Part shown: positions 51,778-58,688 of the stretch, in pieces
Layout: each line of letters starts with the position of its first letter
Position numbering within the stretch: the stretch's first letter is position 1
DNA from: Paludibacteraceae bacterium
GTDB taxonomy: Bacteria; Bacteroidota; Bacteroidia; Bacteroidales; Paludibacteraceae
Direction: 5' to 3'
DNA: 64,000 nt
NCBI GenBank assembly: GCA_016297215.1
Contig: JAEDGZ010000007.1
Span: 9,953 to 73,952 of the forward strand
Made by a program: the position numbers and the translations under genes
Notes under the pieces: generated by a model
What the model saw: only the letters and a program-made list of their open reading frames with translations
Told to the model about the DNA's origin: nothing
Databases searched by the model: none

Positions 51778-53335
51778 TAAATTTTGCTTGTCTTGTTATA
51801 ATAATAGTTGGGTTCATACGGAGTTTGTTTCTGCAACAGGATATGCCTTTGTTGGCAGTAATAAATTATTGAATGCAAAAGAACTAACTATCTTTTTTAA
51901 TGTTGCAAGTGAGGCAGAATGGGTAAAGAAATTGCAAGAATGCAATGGGATATTTGCAGTCGTTTGTCATAATAAATTTTTCAGCGCAGCAGCAATAGAT
52001 TCTACTCGTCTTCATCCAATATATTATCGATTACTAAATGAACATATAGTGCTAACGGATAGTCCCTATACCCTAATTCAGAAGGGAGATACAGAAGACT
52101 CCGAGTCAGTATGCTTCTATACCACGTCAGGGGCGACATTTGAGGGAAAGACCCTAATACAAAACATACTACAGATCAGACCCAATCATTATCTACTATG
52201 TAATGGAGAGCAGAAAGGATACTATTCATACAAAACATCTCTTAGTGAGATTCATATGCCCACCTATACCGAAATGGAAACAATGTTGGATAATGTATTC
52301 CAACGGCTAAATCAAAAAATAGGTAATCATCAAGTGGTGATACCATTAAGCGGTGGATATGATTCAAGATTGATATTATGTATGTTGAAACGGTTGGGGT
52401 GCCAAGATGTGTTATGCTATACAGTAGGCAGAGAAGGTAATCAGGAAAGTCATATTGCTCAAAAAGTTGCTTTACAATTAGGCTATAAATGGTACAATAT
52501 AGATAGCACCCAAGAAAGTCTGCGAAGGCTTATAGACCCGACATCCTTAACATTTCAACACTACTACACGTTTTTAGGGGGATTGTGTAACTTTGTATGG
52601 CTTTTTGATTATGTTGCCATCACCTATTTACAGCAGCAAAGGCTTCTCAAAGAAGATGCCATTTTCATTCCCGGGCATGCTGCCGATTTTAATGCAGGTT
52701 CACACTTAAGGAAAGCTTGTATACACCAACGGGATACTATTTCCTATCTCACATCAGGACTTTTGTATGACAATTTTGAATATCAAGGGCAGGAATATGT
52801 GCGCCCCACAATATATAACTATTTTTCTGTAAATAAAAAAGTTCATATTGCCGATTGGTCGCTTTTCCAAGCTTTTATATTTCAAAACCGTTTGCCGCAC
52901 AATATACTCAATTCTGCGCGAATATATGAATATATGGGCTACGAAATAGCATTGCCTTTTTGGGATAGAGAATTTATTGAAATGTTTCGTAAGATGCCAT
53001 ACCAAGGACTGGAAAACAAGTCTTTCTATACCGATTATGTCCAAGCACAAGTATTTCAGCCAATGCAAGTAGACTATATCTCCCCTTCACATTCTGCGTT
53101 CTACTACTATCATATGAAAATAAAGAAACGCATAAAATCCATTTTACCAACAAATCTTGCACATTGTTTCGTACATTTGCAAGATTCATTGGGGGAAAGA
53201 GAGTTATCTCAACCTCTATTAGAGGAATTGGTGCATAAGAAAGTCTATCGGACGCAAAAAGAAGTCCTTTGTGTCAATCAAATTATGAAAGATTGGTATT
53301 TAATGAAAGTGCGAGAATACCTGCAACAAGTTTAG
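51758..53335 (+). CDS. Asparagine-synthase-related protein of a polysaccharide locus
   Basis: A 525-residue protein. The N-terminal ~170 residues resemble a degenerate class II glutaminase fold (NGIFAVVCHNKFFSAAAIDSTRLHPIYYR) but the catalytic N-terminal cysteine is missing, so it cannot hydrolyse glutamine as known enzymes do. The C-terminal part has the PP-loop ATP pyrophosphatase motif IPLSGGYDSRLIL and GHAADFNAGSH. Such proteins are common in O-antigen/capsule loci and are thought to amidate or otherwise modify sugars or peptides; the substrate is unknown. Strongly AT-rich with no close relative nearby. It overlaps the flippase by 20 bp, so the two form one operon. Confidence 0.82.
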   Translation: MKNLSNSKFCLSCYNNSWVHTEFVSATGYAFVGSNKLLNAKELTIFFNVASEAEWVKKLQECNGIFAVVCHNKFFSAAAIDSTRLHPIYYRLLNEHIVLTDSPYTLIQKGDTEDSESVCFYTTSGATFEGKTLIQNILQIRPNHYLLCNGEQKGYYSYKTSLSEIHMPTYTEMETMLDNVFQRLNQKIGNHQVVIPLSGGYDSRLILCMLKRLGCQDVLCYTVGREGNQESHIAQKVALQLGYKWYNIDSTQESLRRLIDPTSLTFQHYYTFLGGLCNFVWLFDYVAITYLQQQRLLKEDAIFIPGHAADFNAGSHLRKACIHQRDTISYLTSGLLYDNFEYQGQEYVRPTIYNYFSVNKKVHIADWSLFQAFIFQNRLPHNILNSARIYEYMGYEIALPFWDREFIEMFRKMPYQGLENKSFYTDYVQAQVFQPMQVDYISPSHSAFYYYHMKIKKRIKSILPTNLAHCFVHLQDSLGERELSQPLLEELVHKKVYRTQKEVLCVNQIMKDWYLMKVREYLQQV

Positions 53336-53346
53336 CTGAGAAACAA

Positions 53347-54312
53347 TTAAGAAATACGGTATCTTAGGTTGCGGAGGTGGTTGAAGAATAGCGCAAGACG
53401 GAAGATTGGGTGGTAGTACTTCTCTATGCTATAGTACTTATAAGGCTCTGAGCCGAACTGTTTATAATGGTTGGCGATGGAGCGCACCATGGAGCCTTCG
53501 AAATCAAAATGGACTTGTTTCTCGCGGGCAAGTTTGATGGATTCCAATACCAGCAGTGCACCGGCGCCGGAGTTCTTAAACTCCAACGAGTAGCAGGGGA
53601 TGAGGTAATACATCAGTTTGTTGTCCCATGCGAGGAAGGCGGCGGCGTGGGTGTGGTTGTCGGCATCTTTGATGGCGATGATAGCGCACTGGTTAAGTCG
53701 ATGGAGTTTGCGCTCGAGGACGAGGAAGAACTCGCGAGAATAGGTAATCGCCTTGCGCTGCTCCGCCATGCATGTGGTGTGGAAGCGGTAGAAGTCCTCG
53801 GGGGACATGCTGTAGTCGGCATGCAGGGAGAGGGCTTTCTGGAGTTGGCGTTTCTTGTTTTTGGAGAAGCGCCCGATGAGGGCGTTGAGGTCGCTGAGGT
53901 CGTTGATGCGGTAGGTGATACGCTCGCGTGCTTTGAATCCCAACGCCTGCATAGGCTCCACGCAGAGCGACTTAGGGGCGTACTGCTGGTAGTAGTAAGC
54001 AAGGTGAAGGCTGTCTAACTGCTCGGCGAGCATACGGCAGATCTCCGCCACCTGCCACTGGTCTTCCGTATATTGCGACGCCACCCAGATGCCGCCTATC
54101 TGCGTCTGCTGCGGCATGACGATATAGCGCATCCACAGGCGTTTGCGAATGAGATAGGGCATGGCACCCATGATCTCGCCTTGGTCGTTCTCCGCCAAGA
54201 GGACATCCCACTCTTTGCCCGCGCATACCGCCTCCATCCACCACGGTTGCATGGTGAGAGGGAGGTATTCTTGGGCGGCAGCCCACTCGGTATATCGCTG
54301 TTTGTTGGTCAT
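53347..54312 (-). CDS. GNAT/FemAB-type acyltransferase superfamily protein
   Basis: The start at 54312 (TNKQRYTEWAAAQEYLPLTM) gives 321 residues; an ATG 30 bp upstream lies in GACAATTT-type repeats. Features: PLTMQPWWMEAVC, SKNKKRQLQKALSLHADYSM, HTHAAAFLAWDNKLMYYLIPCYSLEFKNSGAGALLVLESIKLAREK, and DFEGSMVRSIANHYKQFGSEPYKYY. These fit the Acetyltransf_6/FemAB group that transfers acyl or aminoacyl groups to wall, lipid or polysaccharide precursors. The substrate is unknown. It converges on the AT-rich operon with an 11-bp gap; its own GC is typical, so it marks the edge of the acquired segment. Confidence 0.82.
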   Translation of the reverse strand: MTNKQRYTEWAAAQEYLPLTMQPWWMEAVCAGKEWDVLLAENDQGEIMGAMPYLIRKRLWMRYIVMPQQTQIGGIWVASQYTEDQWQVAEICRMLAEQLDSLHLAYYYQQYAPKSLCVEPMQALGFKARERITYRINDLSDLNALIGRFSKNKKRQLQKALSLHADYSMSPEDFYRFHTTCMAEQRKAITYSREFFLVLERKLHRLNQCAIIAIKDADNHTHAAAFLAWDNKLMYYLIPCYSLEFKNSGAGALLVLESIKLAREKQVHFDFEGSMVRSIANHYKQFGSEPYKYYSIEKYYHPIFRLALFFNHLRNLRYRIS

Positions 54313-54406
54313 GGGGAAATTTGACAATTTACTATTTGACAAATAACACCGCCGTATTACACTTTTTGCTCACAAAAACAAACTATAATCACGTTTCTAA
54401 CTTTCC

Positions 54407-54432
54407 GCAGGCGAGACGCCTGCGTCCCCAGT
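54407..54432 (+). repeat. Family A palindromic element, exact copy 3
   Basis: The same 26 bp as at 40837, in the 176-bp gap between two minus-strand genes. Confidence 0.9.
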
Positions 54433-54456
54433 AGTTCGTTATCTGCTTTATCTTAT

Positions 54457-54485
54457 GGTGCAGCCTGGAGACCGCACCTCCTTGG
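54457..54485 (+). repeat. Family B palindromic element
   Basis: GGTGCAGCCTGGAGACCGCA followed by CCTCCTTGG, close to the copies at 24375 and 61489; just downstream of the ssb stop. Confidence 0.85.
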
Positions 54486-54488
54486 TTG

Positions 54489-54914
54489 TTAGAAGACGTC
54501 TGCTTCGGGAGCGTCGAGGTTGTCGGTGGCGGGAGACTCTTCGGGGAGGGGCTCATCGTTGCGCTTGGTCTGGTACTCCTGCGGGCGGTAGAGGATCTGC
54601 ACGTTCTCGGCAATGACCTCAGTCTTGCGGCGGACTTGCCCGTCCTTCTCCCACGAGCGGGTTTGGAGTTTGCCCTCGATGTATAGTTTCATGCCCTTGC
54701 GGACGTATTTCTCCGCCCACTCGGCGAGGTTTCGCCAAAGGACGATGGCGTGCCAGTCGGTGCGGTCTGGCACTTGGGTGCCGTTCTGCATGACATAGCC
54801 GCGTTCGGTGGTGGCAAGATTGAAGTTAGCGATGGCAACGCCGCGGTCAAGATAGCGTACTTCGGGGTCGGAACCTACGTTGCCAATGAGAATGACTTTG
54901 TTTACGGATGACAT
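54489..54914 (-). CDS. ssb: Single-stranded DNA-binding protein
   Basis: A 141-residue SSB protecting single-stranded DNA during replication and repair. The OB fold covers residues ~1-105 (SVNKVILIGNVGSDPEVRYLDRGVAIANF, WHAIVLWRNLAEWAEKYVRKGMKLYIEGKLQTRSW), with a short acidic tail ending in DAPEADVF, the tip that recruits partner proteins (usually DDLPF or similar). It has its own promoter. The 3' end abuts family A and B elements. Confidence 0.96.
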   Translation of the reverse strand: MSSVNKVILIGNVGSDPEVRYLDRGVAIANFNLATTERGYVMQNGTQVPDRTDWHAIVLWRNLAEWAEKYVRKGMKLYIEGKLQTRSWEKDGQVRRKTEVIAENVQILYRPQEYQTKRNDEPLPEESPATDNLDAPEADVF

Positions 54915-55005
54915 AGTTAAATATGAATTAAGAATTAAGAATTAAGGGACGCTGTCTGTCATAAATAAAGGCAGACGCGTCTTGCTTTCCACTTGAAAAA
55001 CCGCG

Positions 55006-55037
55006 CAAAGTTACGAAAAGTTTTTGATATATGCAAT
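55006..55037 (-). promoter_or_regulatory. ssb promoter
   Basis: On the minus strand (A/T)TTG-N20-TAACTTTG (-7 complement of 55006-55013, -33 around the complement of 55034-55037). Confidence 0.78.
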
Positions 55038-55211
55038 AGAAGATGTATTTTTTGCGTGGGAAATCGCCTTTTTCCACAAAAACCGCCGATAATCCCTTCG
55101 AGAACATGCAAGAAGATTTTTAATGTAAGTTCGGAAGTAAGGTGCTAATACACGAAAACGACTGCGTTTTTTCTCAACAAAAATTGTTTTGGGTGGTTTG
55201 TGTCAAACCAT

Positions 55212-55277
55212 CCGCAGGCGAGATGTCTGCGTCCCCGGTACTTTGTTTTAGCAGGCGGGGACGCCTACGCACCCGGG
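55212..55277 (+). repeat. Two family A variants
   Basis: CCGCAGGCGAGATGTCTGCG with TCCCCGG (55212-55238) and GCAGGCGGGGACGCCTACGC with ACCCGGG (55251-55277). The 712-bp gap 54915-55626 otherwise holds two promoters, an 11-mer array and no supportable gene. Confidence 0.8.
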
Positions 55278-55377
55278 CATAGCATTGCTACCTCTCTGCT
55301 CTTTGGTGTGTATAATCAAACAGGTCATCTCTCTCCTTGCCGTCTTGCATGTAAAAAAGGTATCTTTTTGAGTGCTC

Positions 55378-55432
55378 AATCACTAACTAATCACTAACTA
55401 ATCACTAACTAATCATTAACTAATCATTAACT
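55378..55432. repeat. Tandem 11-mer array, five units (AATCACTAACT/AATCATTAACT)
   Basis: Three AATCACTAACT and two AATCATTAACT units, contiguous, 90 bp upstream of the rnr promoter. Same unit length and copy number as at 31430. Confidence 0.88.
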
Positions 55433-55523
55433 ATAAGGCTCGAAAGAAAATCTTGTTGAACATAGGTAAAAGTCTATGTAAGAAAAGGATTTTTCGGAGA
55501 CTGTATTTTTTTTGAGGATATTA

Positions 55524-55555
55524 TTTGCTTATGTCGGAAAAAAGTTGTATCTTTG
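55524..55555 (+). promoter_or_regulatory. rnr promoter
   Basis: TTTG (55524-55527), 20 bp, TATCTTTG (55548-55555), ~70 bp before the start. It shows that the shortened rnr is a promoter-proximal gene rather than a fragment. Confidence 0.82.
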
Positions 55556-55626
55556 CAGCGGAATTAGAGGGAAAGAATCGACGCGGAATAAAGATAAGAT
55601 TTTTTGGATAAAAACGAGAATTTATC

Positions 55627-57162
55627 ATGCCACAGATAGACGAACAAGAGATATTGCGGAGACGGGATATGCGGGAGGTGTTCACCTTCACGATAGACCC
55701 TGCGGACGCCAAGGACTTTGACGATGCGCTGTCGTATCAGGTGCTGGCGGACGGGCTGGTGCAGGTGGGTGTGCATATCGCGGATGTGAGCCACTACGTG
55801 CAGCCGGGGGATGCGGTGGACGAGGAGGCGTATAAGCGGGGGACGAGCACGTATCTGGTGGATATGGTGCTGCCGATGTTGCCGGAGGAGTTGTGCAACA
55901 ACCTGTGTTCGCTGCGACCACACGAGGATAAGTTGTGTATGTCGGTGGTGTTCACGATGACGCAAGAGGCGGAGGTGGTGAAGCATAAGATATGCCGGAC
56001 GGTGATACGTTCGGACGCACGGCTGAACTACGACGAGGCGCAAGAGATGATTGAGAGGGGTAGTGAGCAGTGGTCAGTGGTCAGTGGTCAGTGGTCAGGC
56101 AGGGGAGGCTCGCCTGCGGACAGTTCGAGACGAACTGCGCGTGTAGACAAGGCAGATACAACCAAGGCTTACGCCTTGTCTGCAGGCGAGACGCCTGCGT
56201 CCCCAGTGAAACAGTCGGACAGCGAAGCGGTCGGACAGCAGAGCGGTCTTTTAGAAGCGATACAGGGGTTGGATAGGCTGGCGAGGATACTGCGGGGGAA
56301 GCGGTTTGAGGCGGGGGCGCTGGTGCTGGAGCAGGACGAGATGCGGTTTCGACTGAATGAGCATGGCGAGCCCGTGGAGATATACTTCGAGCGCCCGAAC
56401 GAGGCGCACCACCTGATAGAGGAGTTCATGCTGCTGGCGAACAGGACTGTGGCGGAAGCCGTAGGGAAGAAGCCGTTTGTGTATCGTATTCACGACAAAC
56501 CCGATAAAGAGAAACTGCGCGAGCTGAAAGCCTTTCAGAAGCGTATGGGCAAGCGTGTGCCCGCGCAAGTGATTGATATGCTGACCGTTCGGGCGATGGC
56601 GAAAGCCAAGTACTCGACCCATAACATCGGGCACTACGGGTTGGCATTCAAGCACTACACCCACTTCACATCGCCCATCCGTCGTTACCCCGACCTGATG
56701 GTGCACCGTCTGCTGGAGAAATATATCCTGCGGGGGAAAGGCGAGAGCCTGCCGCGCAACGTGCTGGAAGACATGTGTATCCACTGCTCGGAGCGCGAGA
56801 TAGACGCACAGCAGGCGGAGCGCGACTCGAACAAGATGTATCAAGCCAAATGGATGAAGCAGCATATCGGTGAGGAGGCGGACGGGCATATCTCGGGCGT
56901 TACGGACTTCGGGGTGTTCGTGCAGTTGGACGACAGCCGCTGCGAGGGGTTGGTGCGTATCAACCGATTAGTGCCGGGCGACTACATGGTGTACGATGAG
57001 AAGAACTATCGACTGATAGCGGAGGAGTCGGGCAAGACCTTCACGCTGGGCGACCCGATGCGGGTGAAGATTATTCGGGCAGACGCGGAGAAGCGGCAGA
57101 TAGATTTTAAGCCGGTGGAGAAGACCCTCCCCGACCCTCCCTACAAAGGGAGGGGAAAATGA
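55627..57162 (+). CDS. rnr: Compact RNase R-like 3'-5' exoribonuclease carrying a repeat insertion
   Basis: The 511 residues start directly at the RNB catalytic domain (EILRRRDMREVFTFTIDPADAKDFDDAL with the metal aspartates; HIADVSHYV) and end with an S1 domain (GHISGVTDFGVFVQLDDSRCEGLV). The two cold-shock domains and helical N-terminus of normal RNase R (~200 residues) are absent. A second shortening lies between KAFQKRMGKRV and VIDMLTVRAMAKAKYSTHNIGHYGLA. Residues ~143-203 are a low-complexity insertion (SEQWSVVSGQWSG, DSSRRTARVDKA, AGETPASPVKQ) absent from relatives and built of palindromic DNA modules. The last residues (TLPDPPYKGRGK) are a family C palindrome. Catalytic residues remain, so degradation of RNA is plausible, but with altered substrate grip. 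A full-length paralogue may exist elsewhere. Confidence 0.85.
   Translation: MPQIDEQEILRRRDMREVFTFTIDPADAKDFDDALSYQVLADGLVQVGVHIADVSHYVQPGDAVDEEAYKRGTSTYLVDMVLPMLPEELCNNLCSLRPHEDKLCMSVVFTMTQEAEVVKHKICRTVIRSDARLNYDEAQEMIERGSEQWSVVSGQWSGRGGSPADSSRRTARVDKADTTKAYALSAGETPASPVKQSDSEAVGQQSGLLEAIQGLDRLARILRGKRFEAGALVLEQDEMRFRLNEHGEPVEIYFERPNEAHHLIEEFMLLANRTVAEAVGKKPFVYRIHDKPDKEKLRELKAFQKRMGKRVPAQVIDMLTVRAMAKAKYSTHNIGHYGLAFKHYTHFTSPIRRYPDLMVHRLLEKYILRGKGESLPRNVLEDMCIHCSEREIDAQQAERDSNKMYQAKWMKQHIGEEADGHISGVTDFGVFVQLDDSRCEGLVRINRLVPGDYMVYDEKNYRLIAEESGKTFTLGDPMRVKIIRADAEKRQIDFKPVEKTLPDPPYKGRGK
56069..56207 (+). repeat. Composite palindromic insertion inside rnr, including family A exact copy 4
   Basis: In order: about four GTGGTCA 7-mers (56069-56099); a family A relative GCAGGGGAGGCTCGCCTGC (about 56099-56117); CAGTTCG-AGA-CGAACTG (56121-56137); GACAAGGC with GCCTTGTC (56146-56153 and 56173-56180), nesting AAGGC-TTAC-GCCTT; then the exact 26-bp family A copy (56182-56207), read as AGETPASP. 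The whole stretch stays open in the rnr frame. Confidence 0.88.
57135..57154. repeat. Family C palindrome at the 3' end of rnr
   Basis: CCCTCCCT-ACAA-AGGGAGGG is translated as the last residues before the stop at 57160. Confidence 0.78.
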
Positions 57163-57229
57163 CCCGCAATAGACCCGCGAAAATAGAGAAGGGGCATGTT
57201 AATTGTTAATTGTTAATTACGAATATACT

Positions 57230-58510
57230 ATGACACGAGACACGGCTATTTTTGACCTTATCGCCAAGGAGCGTGAGCGTCAAGTGAAAGGCATCGAACT
57301 GATTGCGAGTGAGAACTTCGTTAGCGACCAAGTGCTGGAGGCAATGGGTAGCGTGATGACGAACAAGTACGCCGAGGGCTACCCCGGGCACCGCTACTAT
57401 GGCGGCTGCGAGGTGGTGGACATGAGCGAGGAGTTGGCACGCACCCGTCTGAAACAGTTGTACGGCGCAGAGTACGTGAACGTGCAGCCGCACTCCGGCG
57501 CACAAGCGAACATGGCAGTCTTCATGGCATGTCTCAAGGCAGGCGACACCTTCATGGGCTTGAACCTGTCGCACGGCGGGCACCTGAGCCACGGCTCGGC
57601 GGTGAACTTCTCGGGACTGATGTTCCACGCGATAGACTACAGCCTGCGCGAGGAGACGGGACGCGTGGACTATGATGAGTTGGAGCAGAAAGCGCGTGCG
57701 GAGCGTCCGAAACTGATTATCGCCGGCGCGAGCGCATACAGCCGCGAGTGGGACTACGCGCGTATCCGCAAGGTGGCGGACGAGATAGGCGCTATCTTCA
57801 TGGTGGACATGGCGCACCCTGCCGGACTGATTGCCGCCGGGCTGCTGGATAACCCCGTGAAGCATGCGCATATCGTTACCTCGACCACGCACAAGACGCT
57901 GCGCGGACCTCGCGGCGGTATCATCCTGATGGGCAAGGACTTCCCCAACCCGTGGGGCAAGACCACGCCGAAGGGTGAGGTGAAGATGATGTCGGCGCTG
58001 CTCGACTCCGCGGTGTTCCCCGGCACGCAAGGCGGTCCGCTGGAGCACGTGATAGCCGCGAAAGCCGTAGCGTTTGGCGAAGCGCTCACGCCGGAGTTTG
58101 TGGCGTATCAGGAGCAGGTGAAGACCAACGCGGCGGTCATGGCGCAGGCGTTCATCGACAAAGGGTATAAGATTATCTCCGGCGGTACGGACAACCACAG
58201 CATGCTGGTGGACCTGCGGACGAAATACCCCGACCTGACGGGTAAGGTGGCAGAGAAAGCGCTCGTAGCAGCCGACATCACCACCAACAAGAACATGGTG
58301 CCGTTCGACACCCGCTCGGCTTTCCAGACCTCGGGCTTGCGTTTCGGCACTCCCGCCATCACCACGCGCGGACTGAAAGAAGACAAGATGCCGTGGATAG
58401 TGGACCTCATCGACCGCGTGCTGCAAGCACCGGAGTCGGAGAGCGTGATTGCCACGGTACGCGCCGAGGTGAACCGCGAGATGACGCAACATCCGCTGTT
58501 TGCATGGTGA
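57230..58510 (+). CDS. glyA: Serine hydroxymethyltransferase
   Basis: PLP-dependent interconversion of serine plus tetrahydrofolate with glycine plus methylene-tetrahydrofolate. The start at 57230 (TRDTAIFDLIAKERERQ) gives 426 residues. Signature blocks: GIELIASENFVSDQVLEAMGS, NKYAEGYPGHRYYGGCE, NVQPHSGAQANMAVFMA, MVDMAHPAGLIAAGLL and the PLP lysine in TSTTHKTLRGPRGGII. The C-terminus is complete. It lies 67 bp after rnr, separated by TTAATTGT words, and supplies one-carbon units together with serC/serA. Confidence 0.97.
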   Translation: MTRDTAIFDLIAKERERQVKGIELIASENFVSDQVLEAMGSVMTNKYAEGYPGHRYYGGCEVVDMSEELARTRLKQLYGAEYVNVQPHSGAQANMAVFMACLKAGDTFMGLNLSHGGHLSHGSAVNFSGLMFHAIDYSLREETGRVDYDELEQKARAERPKLIIAGASAYSREWDYARIRKVADEIGAIFMVDMAHPAGLIAAGLLDNPVKHAHIVTSTTHKTLRGPRGGIILMGKDFPNPWGKTTPKGEVKMMSALLDSAVFPGTQGGPLEHVIAAKAVAFGEALTPEFVAYQEQVKTNAAVMAQAFIDKGYKIISGGTDNHSMLVDLRTKYPDLTGKVAEKALVAADITTNKNMVPFDTRSAFQTSGLRFGTPAITTRGLKEDKMPWIVDLIDRVLQAPESESVIATVRAEVNREMTQHPLFAW

Positions 58511-58612
58511 GAAGTTAATTAAGAATTAAGAAGGCATTGCGGGGTGGAAGACTCCGAATAAATCCTTTTGAATCTCTGCAAGGGCGAGAGCCCGAAGCAA
58601 GGCGATTGTGAT

Positions 58613-58684
58613 AAGCCTACTCGCTGACGCTCGCGAGATTAAGAGGGATTATTACGGAGAATCTGAAACCTAAATAGTAGGCTT
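58613..58684 (+). other. Long-range inverted repeat in the leader of the EEP gene
   Basis: AAGCCTACT (58613-58621) pairs with AGTAGGCTT (58676-58684), enclosing smaller stems such as CGCTGACGCTCGCGAG. The right arm ends 4 bases before the ATG at 58689. It could influence translation or be another dispersed repeat. Confidence 0.5.
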
Positions 58685-58688
58685 TTGT

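Noticed and set aside
51758..54312. A full O-antigen or capsule gene cluster
   Set aside because: Only a flippase, a synthase-like and a GNAT gene are present; no glycosyltransferase or polymerase is seen.
55200..55397. A 65-codon frame upstream of rnr
   Set aside because: It is two family A elements plus the start of the 11-mer array; no protein family is recognisable. It also does not supply the missing RNase R N-terminus.
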